Made by a program: the position numbers and the translations under genes. Below, piece after piece: positions 1-6,318 of a DNA stretch of 9,397 nucleotides. The stretch is from the NCBI GenBank assembly GCA_030731175.1, contig JANQUM010000101.1, positions 1-9,397 on the forward strand. The letters are read 5' to 3'. Each line of letters opens with the position of its first letter. Position 1 is the first letter of the stretch. Below the pieces are notes generated by a model. That model had not been told where the DNA came from and made no database searches. It saw only the letters and a program-made list of their open reading frames with translations. This DNA is from Spirosomataceae bacterium. GTDB taxonomy: Bacteria > Bacteroidota > Bacteroidia > Cytophagales > Spirosomataceae.

Positions 1-540
1 CCCATTCACGTGGGGCATTTAATTATTGCAAATACAATGGCAACCGGCACCGACCTCGATCAGGTTTGGTTTGTGGTTTCGCCGCAAAATCCGTTCAAGA
101 AAAACAAAAGTCTTTTACACGAATTTGACCGCCTGACTATGGTCGAAAAAGCGATTGAAGATAATTTCAAAATGAAAGCTATTGACATCGAATTCAGAAT
201 GCCGAAACCAAGCTATACCATTGATACGCTTACCAAAATAGCCGAAACGCATCCCGAAAAGGAGTTTGTCTTAATCATGGGTGAAGATAATTTGGTGCAA
301 TTTGAGAATTGGAAAAATTACGATAAGATTCTGGAGTATTATAAACTATACGTTTACCCACGCCCAAATACTGCCCCTCATAACTTTAAAGACCACCCAA
401 AGGTAAAATTTATCGAAGCCCCGTTGCTCGATATTTCGGCAACTTACATCCGAAAATGCTTGAAAGAAGGAAGACCAATCCGGTATTTAGTTCGGGACGA
501 AGTGGCAGAGTATATTGAATGGAAGGGATTTTATAAGTGA
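1..540 (+). CDS. nadD: Nicotinate-nucleotide adenylyltransferase NadD, 5'-truncated by the window edge
   Basis: NadD transfers AMP from ATP to nicotinate mononucleotide, giving deamido-NAD in cytoplasmic NAD synthesis. The reading frame is open from base 1 and begins in PIHVGHLIIAN, which holds the HxGH nucleotide-binding motif of the nucleotidyltransferase fold. The true start lies to the left, and about ten residues (the usual GSFNP start) should be missing. The GTG at base 10 is therefore an internal valine codon. Further family marks are DTLTKI, LIMGEDNLVQFENWKNY in the middle, and the C-terminal ISATYIRKCLKEGRPIRYLV, which contains the second nucleotide-binding signature (ISxTxIR). There are 179 residues in the window, against about 190 for the family. 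It ends in TGA, and its last 10 bases overlap the end of coaX on the opposite strand. Confidence 0.95.
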   Translation, partial: PIHVGHLIIANTMATGTDLDQVWFVVSPQNPFKKNKSLLHEFDRLTMVEKAIEDNFKMKAIDIEFRMPKPSYTIDTLTKIAETHPEKEFVLIMGEDNLVQFENWKNYDKILEYYKLYVYPRPNTAPHNFKDHPKVKFIEAPLLDISATYIRKCLKEGRPIRYLVRDEVAEYIEWKGFYK

Positions 541-1298
541 GATTCCCCAATAATTCGAATACCGTTTAGAGTCAGGTTGCGGTCAATTTCGTCAAACTCG
601 TCAGATAGCGTTGTGATAATTGAAGACAGCCCGCCAGTAGCAATAACTTTACAATCTTCACCGAGTTCTGCCTTTATTCGCCGTAGCATATTTCTGACCA
701 AGCCTTCGTAACCAAACAAAATACCGGACTGAATTGAATGAATAGAGTTTGTGCCAATCGTCTTTTGTGGTAGAATCAGTGGCACTTCGGGAAGTTGAGC
801 CGTTTTTGAGAAAAGCGAGTTCATCGCTGTTTTTAACCCCGGCACAATAACTACGCCCAATACTTCGGCATTTTCAGAAACCGCTGTAAAAGTCAATGCT
901 GTTCCGAAATCTACAATAATGCACTTTTGGGAGTACTTCTCGTAAGCCGCAACGGCATTTGCAAATAAATCCGAACCTAACTCCTGCGGATTATCAATCA
1001 ATACTTTTATTTTTTTATACGAACCCGAATTTATCACCACGGGCGGCTCACTACAAAAATTACTGCCGAGCTGCACAAACAAATCCGTGAGAGCAGGCAC
1101 AACACTGCTTACAACAACCCGCTCAAAAAACACGTTTTGCAGCTCGTTTTCCAACAAATAATTTCGGAATCGGTAATCGTAATATAGCAAGCTCGATTCC
1201 TCCTTGGGTGCTTTTATTCTGCAAACCCGCTCAATTTCCCCATCTTTAAAAAAACCAAATACAGCATCCGTATTTCCAATATCAATTGCCAGTAACAT
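531..1298 (-). CDS. coaX: Type III pantothenate kinase CoaX
   Basis: This is the type III pantothenate kinase, which phosphorylates pantothenate in the first committed step of CoA synthesis. It belongs to the ASKHA fold and is unrelated to CoaA. The 255-residue length is normal. Visible motifs are the N-terminal phosphate-binding loop AIDIGNT (Asp6), SSVVPALT at 64-71, PQELGSDLFANAVAA at 104-118 with the likely catalytic Asp110, IVDFGTALTF at 128-137, the VIVPGL stretch and ATGGLSS near the C terminus. From memory the Asp110 motif is usually GADR; here it reads GSDL, so the usual Arg is Leu. That may be normal in this lineage. The start is an ATG with an A-rich leader. The gene is divergent from the DUF177 gene and convergent with nadD. 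I could not find a convincing promoter on this strand in the 146-base upstream gap. Confidence 0.94.
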   Translation of the reverse strand: MLLAIDIGNTDAVFGFFKDGEIERVCRIKAPKEESSLLYYDYRFRNYLLENELQNVFFERVVVSSVVPALTDLFVQLGSNFCSEPPVVINSGSYKKIKVLIDNPQELGSDLFANAVAAYEKYSQKCIIVDFGTALTFTAVSENAEVLGVVIVPGLKTAMNSLFSKTAQLPEVPLILPQKTIGTNSIHSIQSGILFGYEGLVRNMLRRIKAELGEDCKVIATGGLSSIITTLSDEFDEIDRNLTLNGIRIIGESHL

Positions 1299-1393
1299 CT
1301 TATTTCTTTTTTGTTTAAAAACGGCTTAACACTCATTATTTCAATAAACTAACGAATAAATATTGATAACCTTCCCCAAAAAAAGACCAAAAC

Positions 1394-1424
1394 TTTCACA
1401 TATCAGAAAAACACCGTAAATTTG
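1394..1424 (+). promoter_or_regulatory. Putative Bacteroidetes-type promoter for the DUF177-rpmF cluster
   Basis: TAAATTTG at 1417-1424 matches all fixed positions of the Bacteroidetes -7 consensus TAnnTTTG. TTTC at 1394-1397 is one base from the -33 element TTTG, with a 19-base spacer. Transcription would start around 1431, leaving a leader of only about 14 bases before the GTG start at 1445. The site is a motif match and has no other support. Confidence 0.55.
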
Positions 1425-1444
1425 CATCCTTTCTGTAAGAAAAA

Positions 1445-1999
1445 GTGGAAAAAGAGCTAAGAAAATACGACATACAGATTCAAGGTCTTGTAGACGGCGA
1501 TCACGAGTTTGAATTCGAGGTGAACGATAAGTTCTTCGCGGCTTTCGAGCAGGATATGGTCGAGAAGGGAGAATTTAACGTATTTCTGGAATTAAATAAG
1601 TCAGCTACTATGTTGCAGCTTGATTTTGACATAACAGGAAGCGTAGATTTAATCTGCGACCGGAGCCTTGACGGATTTACGGAAGAAATTTCGATCGAGG
1701 AACTGTTTATATACAAGTTTGGGGCAACCCGGAAATTAGTGGCGGATGATATGGAGATCATCCCGTTTGGCAGCACGGATATAAACGTTGCCCAACTGAT
1801 TTTTGATTTTATCGCTTTGGCAATTCCAATAAAAAGGTTGCACCCACGTTATGACGACGAAGAAGATGAAGGTGGCTTTATCTACTCTTCAAAGGCGGCA
1901 AAGGCAGATGAATCAGATCTCGAAACAGAAGAAAAACAAGAAACGAAAGAGCAGGATATTGACCCGCGATGGGCGGCTTTGAAATCTCTCAAAAAATAA
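1445..1999 (+). CDS. DUF177 (YceD-family) protein encoded upstream of bL32
   Basis: This 184-residue DUF177/YceD-family protein is encoded directly before rpmF, as in many bacteria. The family has been linked to 23S rRNA accumulation or processing in E. coli and plants, but its biochemistry is poorly defined. The family core reads ITGSVDLICDRSLDGF (63-78), with Cys71. The second cysteine often found in the C-x-x-C of this motif is Ser74 here. The stretch DINVAQLIFDFIALAIPIKR (112-131) is also typical. An acidic low-complexity segment rich in Glu, Asp and Lys (about 137-172) leads to the conserved tail DPRWAALKSLKK. The start is GTG: an in-frame TAA lies at 1436-1438 and the next in-frame ATG falls inside the conserved region, so no upstream ATG is possible. 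The rpmF gene begins 36 bases after the stop. Confidence 0.88.
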   Translation: MEKELRKYDIQIQGLVDGDHEFEFEVNDKFFAAFEQDMVEKGEFNVFLELNKSATMLQLDFDITGSVDLICDRSLDGFTEEISIEELFIYKFGATRKLVADDMEIIPFGSTDINVAQLIFDFIALAIPIKRLHPRYDDEEDEGGFIYSSKAAKADESDLETEEKQETKEQDIDPRWAALKSLKK

Positions 2000-2035
2000 T
2001 TATATAGATTTATTTACTAATTTTCAATTTCAATA

Positions 2036-2221
2036 ATGGCACATCCTAAAAGAAAAATATCCAAAACAAGAAGAGATAAGCGTAGAACTCATTACGTTGT
2101 AAGTTCAAACCAGCTTTCTGTAGATTCTTCAACCGGCGAAATTCACGTGCGTCACCACGCACACGTTTACGAAGGCAATTTATACTACAAAGGAAAACTC
2201 GTAATCGAGGATTTCAAGTAA
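2036..2221 (+). CDS. rpmF: 50S ribosomal protein bL32, cysteine-free form
   Basis: This 61-residue basic protein of the large ribosomal subunit starts with the diagnostic MAHPKRKISKTRRDKRR and keeps the central THYVV. The zinc-ribbon form of bL32 has two C-x-x-C pairs. Aligning by the flanking V, G and YYKG residues puts Asp30, Thr33, Tyr45 and Asn48 at the four cysteine positions, so this copy cannot bind zinc there. Cysteine-free ribosomal proteins are known as alternatives to zinc-binding forms, and this may be the only copy in the lineage. The DUF177 gene upstream and plsX downstream are the classic neighbours, consistent with one transcript linking ribosome and lipid synthesis. Confidence 0.95.
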   Translation: MAHPKRKISKTRRDKRRTHYVVSSNQLSVDSSTGEIHVRHHAHVYEGNLYYKGKLVIEDFK

Positions 2222-2237
2222 GATTAAGCAGACTTTT

Positions 2238-2295
2238 ATAGGGTAACTAAAAAATTGACGAGTATATTTGCTCATCATGGTTTTAGTTACCCTAT
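2238..2295. repeat. Long inverted repeat between rpmF and plsX
   Basis: The arms ATAGGGTAACTAAAA (2238-2252) and TTTTAGTTACCCTAT (2281-2295) are perfect 15-base reverse complements. Inside them TGACGAG (2256-2262) and CTCATCA (2271-2277) pair at six of seven positions. The final 8-base loop (2263-2270) is TATATTTG, which itself fits the TAnnTTTG -7 consensus, although no TTG lies at the right distance upstream. No T-run follows the right arm, so it is not a standard intrinsic terminator. It lies wholly in the non-coding gap, 16 bases after the rpmF stop and 31 before the plsX start. It could be an RNA hairpin controlling read-through into plsX, an mRNA processing or stability element, or a protein-binding site. 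Confidence 0.8.
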
Positions 2296-2326
2296 TGTTT
2301 TACAAAATCAACCTAACACGCATTTT

Positions 2327-3265
2327 ATGAAAATTGCCGTAGATGTAATGGGAGGCGATCACGCTCCACTTTCTGTAATAGAAGGAGCAATACTAGCTGC
2401 CGAAGAATTACCCGAAGGCACTAAGATAGTCCTTATTGGCAAGCAGGATAAGATGCTCTCGCTGCTTCGTTCACGTGAGTACAATGCAAATGCCATAGAA
2501 ATGGTAAACGCTGACGATGTTATCGAGATGAGCGAACACCCAACCCGTGCTTTTGCCCAAAAGCCAAATTCAAGCATTGCTGTGGGTTTCAAAATGCTCA
2601 AAAACAAAGAAGTAAATGCTTTTTGCAGTGCCGGAAATACCGGAGCAATGATGGTCGGTTCTTTGTTTACGCTCGGCACGGTTGGCAATATACAACGCCC
2701 ACCAATTGCGGGCTTTTTCCCTTTAAAAAACGGCAAATATTCACTTATGCTTGATATTGGTGCAAACGCCGATTGTAAGCCTGAAGTCTTGAATCAATTT
2801 GCAGTTTTGGGATCTTTATACGCTCAGTTTTCTTTCGGAATAGAAAAGCCAACGGTTGCGTTGCTGAATATTGGCGAAGAAGAAGAAAAAGGAACAACCG
2901 TCGCACAAGCTGCTCACCAGCTACTAAAAGTCAATAAAAAGATAAACTTTATCGGAAACATCGAAGGTAGAGACCTTTTCGACGGTTCTGCGGATGTAAT
3001 AATTACCGAAGGATTTACAGGCAATGTTGTATTTAAAATGGGAGAATCTCTTTACGAATACGCCCATTCTCAAAGCATTCAAGACCCGCTTATTGACCGC
3101 ATGAATTACGAAACAACAGGCGGCAGCCCCATTATTGGCGTGAACGGAAACGTCATAGTTGCTCACGGAATATCTTCGCCTAAAGCCATTAAAAACATGA
3201 TTTTACTCGCAAAAAGACAAGTAGAGTCAAAAGTTGCCACGCAAATTGCTGAAGCAATGAAATAA
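2327..3265 (+). CDS. plsX: Phosphate acyltransferase PlsX
   Basis: PlsX makes acyl-phosphate from acyl-ACP and phosphate. PlsY then uses the acyl-phosphate to acylate glycerol-3-phosphate, the start of phospholipid synthesis. It is a peripheral membrane enzyme. The frame is open further upstream to a TTG at 2255, but the family starts at MKIAVDVMGGDHAP, so the ATG at 2327 is chosen. The upstream extension would also run through the inverted repeat. The product is 312 residues, normal for the family. Conserved segments are SAGNTGAMM (101-109), LDIGANADCKP (142-152), LNIGEEEEKG (180-189), TEGFTGNVVFK (227-237) and GGSPIIGVNG (265-274) followed by AHGISS. fabH follows after 68 bases, the usual plsX-fabH pairing. 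Confidence 0.96.
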   Translation: MKIAVDVMGGDHAPLSVIEGAILAAEELPEGTKIVLIGKQDKMLSLLRSREYNANAIEMVNADDVIEMSEHPTRAFAQKPNSSIAVGFKMLKNKEVNAFCSAGNTGAMMVGSLFTLGTVGNIQRPPIAGFFPLKNGKYSLMLDIGANADCKPEVLNQFAVLGSLYAQFSFGIEKPTVALLNIGEEEEKGTTVAQAAHQLLKVNKKINFIGNIEGRDLFDGSADVIITEGFTGNVVFKMGESLYEYAHSQSIQDPLIDRMNYETTGGSPIIGVNGNVIVAHGISSPKAIKNMILLAKRQVESKVATQIAEAMK

Positions 3266-3333
3266 AAGGACGCAATTGTCCGGATTTTACGAAAAGCATT
3301 AGCTATAATCTTTTCTGACTTAACTACTAACCT

Positions 3334-4320
3334 ATGAAATTAAGAGCTGCAATTACCGGAGTAAACGGGTACGTACCCGAAGATGTGCTAAGTAATGCCG
3401 ATCTAGAAAAACTTGTCGAAACAAATGACGAGTGGATAACCACCCGAACCGGGATCAAAGAACGCCGGATTTTAAAAGGTGACAACCAAGGTACTTCCGT
3501 TATGGCAGCCGAAGCGGTCAAAGGACTTTTAGAAAAAACCAATACCGACCCGAAAGATATTGAACTTGTAATTTGTGCTACTGTTACGCCAGATTACATG
3601 TTCCCTTCAACCGCAAATTTAGTTTGCACCAAAGTCGGGATTCCAAACGTTGGAAGCTTTGATATTTTAGCGGCGTGTTCGGGTTTTCTTTATGCACTAT
3701 CTATTGGTGCTCAATTCATTGAGACGGGGCGGTACAAGAAAGTGGTAGTAATTGGAGCCGACAAAATGTCATCAATTGTTGATTATACTGACCGAACTAC
3801 CTGCGTGCTTTTTGGCGATGGAGCTGGAGCGGTACTCTTAGAACCTACCGAAAAAGAAGAAGGACTGATGGATTTCTTACTTCACTCAGACGGAACCGGC
3901 GAGCAAAACCTCATCATGAAAGGTGGCGGAAGCAGGTTTCCGGCTTCTCACGATACAGTTGACAAAAAGCTACATACCTTGTATCAAGAAGGGCCGTCAG
4001 TGTTCAAATTTGCAGTTACCCGCATGGCGGACGTGTCCGCCGAAATAATGGCTCGTAATAATCTGAAAGGCGAAGATGTCTCTTGGTTAGTGCCGCATCA
4101 GGCAAACAAACGCATTATTGATGCTACTGCCAATCGGATGAATATTGGTCCAGATAAAGTAATGCTTAATATTCAGCACTAAGGAAATACTACCGCAGCT
4201 ACAATTCCGCTGTGTTTGCACGATTATGAAAGTAAAATAGAGAAGGGGCAAAACCTCATTTTGGCAGCATTTGGTGGTGGGTTTACTTGGGGTGCTGCTT
4301 ACATCAAGTGGGCTTATTAA
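3334..4320 (+). pseudogene. fabH: Beta-ketoacyl-ACP synthase III (FabH) interrupted by an in-frame TAA at codon 283
   Basis: FabH condenses acetyl-CoA (or a branched acyl-CoA) with malonyl-ACP to begin fatty acid synthesis. It is a thiolase-fold enzyme with a Cys-His-Asn triad. Cys115 lies in ILAACSGFLYAL and His255 in WLVPHQANKRI. The frame then reads NIQH followed by TAA at 4180-4182, where the family normally has a Tyr (YGNT), and continues without a frame change as GNTTAATIPLCL and later AAFGGGFTWGAAYIKWAY to a natural TAA at 4318-4320. Reading through gives 328 residues, the usual size; stopping early gives 282. The early product lacks the catalytic Asn (codon 285) and the last strands of the C-terminal thiolase half, so it should be inactive. 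A single-base change (TAT or TAC to TAA) explains everything. Possible causes are a real nonsense mutation, a base-calling error or, least likely, read-through. Other genes here use TAA as an ordinary stop. Confidence 0.9.
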
Positions 4321-4368
4321 TTGCTGTTTTTAATTACACTTCATTCTAAAAAAATACTTTTATCAATC

Positions 4369-5043
4369 ATGAAAAAGCTAATTTTGCTTTTAGCCATTTG
4401 TGCTTTCAGTACGTCGGTTTTCGCTCAAAAAGCCCGTGTTTATGAACATTTTACCGCTTCAACCGCGTGGGGTAAGGGGGCAATTGTTCCGGCAATTTCT
4501 TATACGCAAACGCTCGCAATAGGTAATAAATTTGGATTTAGATTCAACTCTGGTGTTCGGTTTACCCAATACATTATCAGAAATGGTACCGAATTAGAAA
4601 ATACGGTTTCCAATAAAAATCGGTCTTTACAACTTACCAGTAACCTAAGAGCTTCTGCGTTGAACATTCCAATCGGTATAGAAATAGGTAACCGTTTTGT
4701 TGCGGTTGGTGTAAACGCAGATTTATTAGGTTTTACTTTACGAACCGAACAGAACGGCGACTCATTTGAGGTGCAGAATGGTCAGAAACCTGAAAATATC
4801 GTGATTACACCAGCAGGTTTTAACTTTTTGATAACGCAAAAAGGAACACGTAATACGCAATTCTATGCATCTTTGACACCCACCGAAAGCTTTACAATTC
4901 GGGCAGGAATGGCTTTAACACAAGCAAGTTTCAACACATCTTACCCTGACGCCGTAGATGCAACAATAATAGTAGATTGGGATTCTTTCCGCGAAAGTAC
5001 GCTTCGCCCGTTTGTGGCACTTCAATTCAATTTTGAAAAATAA
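4369..5043 (+). CDS. Predicted outer-membrane beta-barrel protein of unknown function
   Basis: I do not recognise a named family. The 224-residue product begins with a clear Sec signal peptide (Lys2-Lys3, a Leu/Ile-rich core, then STSVFA with cleavage before Gln20). The mature part has no long hydrophobic helix. It has many short stretches with alternating polar and apolar residues ending in aromatics, for example IVPAISYTQTL, KFGFRFNSGVRFTQYI, FVAVGVNADLLGFTL and the C-terminal RPFVALQFNF. This pattern fits a small outer-membrane beta-barrel. The ATG at 4369 is chosen over an upstream TTG at 4321 because it starts directly at the signal peptide. It lies 48 bases after the natural end of fabH and 26 before efp, so it probably shares their transcript. 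That position is unusual for an envelope protein. The barrel call is inference from composition. Confidence 0.7.
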   Translation: MKKLILLLAICAFSTSVFAQKARVYEHFTASTAWGKGAIVPAISYTQTLAIGNKFGFRFNSGVRFTQYIIRNGTELENTVSNKNRSLQLTSNLRASALNIPIGIEIGNRFVAVGVNADLLGFTLRTEQNGDSFEVQNGQKPENIVITPAGFNFLITQKGTRNTQFYASLTPTESFTIRAGMALTQASFNTSYPDAVDATIIVDWDSFRESTLRPFVALQFNFEK

Positions 5044-5069
5044 TATTTAACGCAAAAAGCATATATATA

Positions 5070-5642
5070 ATGGCATCTACCGCAGATTTTAGGAACGGTC
5101 TTTGTTTAGAATGGAACAATGATTTATATATTATCATTGAATTTCAACACGTAAAACCCGGCAAAGGCCCAGCATTCGTAAGGTCAAAACTACGAAATAT
5201 CAAAACCGGACGAGTCTTGGATAATACCTTCACCGCCGGAGAAAAAGTGACTACTGCTCGCGTAGAACGGCATACGTTTCAATATCTGTACGAAGACGAT
5301 TTTGGCTGTCACTTCATGAATAACGAAACTTTTGAGCAGACAAACCTCTCAAAAGACATGATTTCAAACGCAGATTTGATGAAAGAAGGGCAAGAAGTAG
5401 CGATGCTAATCCACGCTGAAACCGAAACGCCGCTTACAATAGAATTACCTATGTACGTAGAATTACGGGTTACTTACACCGAACCCGGAATCAGAGGCGA
5501 TACAGCAACCAACGCTTCAAAACCCGCAACCGTTGAAACAGGGGCTACCATTAAAGTACCACTTTTCATCGAAAACGACGAATTAATAAAAGTAAATACC
5601 ACCACTTACGAGTACGACTCACGGGTGAAAGAAGACAAATAA
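5070..5642 (+). CDS. efp: Elongation factor P
   Basis: EF-P binds ribosomes stalled at consecutive prolines and promotes peptide-bond formation. The 190-residue length and three-domain layout are normal. The domain I loop reads HVKPGKGPAFVRSKLRN, with Lys32 in KPGKG at the position that is post-translationally modified in other bacteria. Which modification occurs here cannot be told from the window, and no epmA, epmB or other modification gene is present. The middle OB domain (about 66-128) includes RHTFQYLYEDD and CHFMNNETFEQ. The C-terminal OB domain contains LRVTYTEPGIRGDTATNASK and ends with a tyrosine in TTTYEYDSR. The gene sits 26 bases after the beta-barrel gene, just before the accBC promoter region; an efp-accB-accC order is familiar in this phylum. 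Confidence 0.97.
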   Translation: MASTADFRNGLCLEWNNDLYIIIEFQHVKPGKGPAFVRSKLRNIKTGRVLDNTFTAGEKVTTARVERHTFQYLYEDDFGCHFMNNETFEQTNLSKDMISNADLMKEGQEVAMLIHAETETPLTIELPMYVELRVTYTEPGIRGDTATNASKPATVETGATIKVPLFIENDELIKVNTTTYEYDSRVKEDK

Positions 5643-5664
5643 CTCAGGCTGTTCATCATCAGAA

Positions 5665-5677
5665 AGCACAAAGTGCT
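5665..5677. promoter_or_regulatory. Operator-like palindrome upstream of the accB promoter
   Basis: AGCAC-AAA-GTGCT is a perfect 5-base inverted repeat around a 3-base centre. It ends five bases before the TTG of the predicted accB promoter. The place and symmetry fit binding by a dimeric regulator, but no regulator gene is nearby, and a repeat this short could occur by chance. Confidence 0.35.
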
Positions 5678-5682
5678 ACCGA

Positions 5683-5713
5683 TTGGGAATTGCCCGCCAA
5701 ATCATTACATTTG
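5683..5713 (+). promoter_or_regulatory. Strong Bacteroidetes-type promoter for accB-accC
   Basis: TTG at 5683-5685 and TACATTTG at 5706-5713 match the Bacteroidetes -33 and -7 elements at every fixed position, with a 20-base spacer. Transcription would start near 5720, about 24 bases before the accB ATG. It lies in the 101-base gap after efp, so accBC can be transcribed independently of the upstream cluster. Confidence 0.7.
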
Positions 5714-5743
5714 TTAAGTTGAACTAAGACAAACCAACCCTTT

Positions 5744-6226
5744 ATGGAAACAAGAGAAATTCAGAAACTAATTGATTTTATTTCAAAATCTGACCTTGAC
5801 GAGGTAAACATAGAAACCTCCGAACTGAAGTTAAAAATCAAGCGGAACACCGAAGTGAAGCAAATAATGGCCTCGCCCAATAACCCGCAGATGATTTCGG
5901 TAGCTGCCCCTCAGATAACCGAAACCCCTGCCTTGCCAGCAGCCCCTGTTGCAGACAAAAGTGTTGCTCCTACCGCAGACAGCAATTTACTAACCATCAC
6001 TTCACCGATGATTGGCACTTTTTATCGCTCTGGTGGCCCGGAAAAACCTTCATTCATAGAAGTTGGAGACGATATTCAGAGCGGCAAAGTAGTTTGTATC
6101 ATTGAAGCAATGAAGCTTTTTAACGAAATAGAGTCAGAAATTTCAGGAAAAATAGTGAAGGTTTTGGTAGAAGATGCTACTCCAGTTGAGTTTGATCAAC
6201 CGTTGTTTTTAGTAGAACCAAATTGA
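5744..6226 (+). CDS. accB: Acetyl-CoA carboxylase biotin carboxyl carrier protein AccB
   Basis: AccB carries the biotin cofactor between the biotin carboxylase (AccC) and carboxyltransferase (AccAD) half-reactions that make malonyl-CoA. The 160-residue protein has an N-terminal helical segment (1-34, EIQKLIDFISKSDLDEVNIE). A flexible linker rich in Pro, Ala and Thr spans about 43-82. The biotinyl domain (84-160) has the IEAMKLFNEIE motif, in which Lys124 is the biotin attachment site. SPMIGTFYRSGGPEKPSF (87-104) carries the protruding-thumb region typical of acetyl-CoA carboxylase carriers. It ends in TGA and is followed by accC after 92 bases. The accA and accD genes are not in the window. 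Confidence 0.96.
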   Translation: METREIQKLIDFISKSDLDEVNIETSELKLKIKRNTEVKQIMASPNNPQMISVAAPQITETPALPAAPVADKSVAPTADSNLLTITSPMIGTFYRSGGPEKPSFIEVGDDIQSGKVVCIIEAMKLFNEIESEISGKIVKVLVEDATPVEFDQPLFLVEPN

Positions 6227-6299
6227 TTTGAATACTTGATTAAGTGACATTCACAGCCGAAAACGGAATTATTTCACTTTCAAGTCACAAGTTTTCAAA
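6227..6299 (+). repeat. Imperfect inverted repeat filling the accB-accC spacer
   Basis: TTTGAATACTTG (6227-6238), which starts at the base after the accB stop, pairs at 11 of 12 positions with CAAGTTTTCAAA (6288-6299). Inside, AAGTGAC (6242-6248) can pair either with GTCAC (6284-6288) or, as AAGTGA, with TCACTT (6274-6279), so the two pairings exclude each other. A small CCG-AAAA-CGG hairpin lies at 6257-6266. The A/T-rich outer stem and the lack of a T-run argue against a terminator. It may affect mRNA processing or the accC:accB protein ratio. Confidence 0.5.
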
Positions 6300-6318
6300 C
6301 TTCTAAAACAATCAGTTT

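Noticed and set aside
2238..2295. FapR-type operator upstream of plsX
   Set aside because: The arms contain TTAGTTACC, which loosely recalls the Firmicutes FapR site, but they are 28 bases apart instead of forming one compact palindrome, and FapR is not known from this phylum.
2255..2326. N-terminal extension of PlsX starting at a TTG
   Set aside because: The family starts at MKIAVDVMGGDHAP (ATG at 2327), and the extra 24 codons run through the inverted repeat and resemble no PlsX sequence.
3268..3281. Terminator between plsX and fabH (GGAC-GCAATT-GTCC)
   Set aside because: The stem has only four base pairs and is followed by CGGATTTT instead of a T-run; too weak to call, and the genes are normally co-transcribed.
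4180..4182. Reassigned or programmed read-through stop in fabH
   Set aside because: Most other complete genes in the window end in TAA as a normal stop, no recoding signal is visible around the codon, and I know of no bacterial reassignment of TAA alone. A mutation or sequencing error is simpler.
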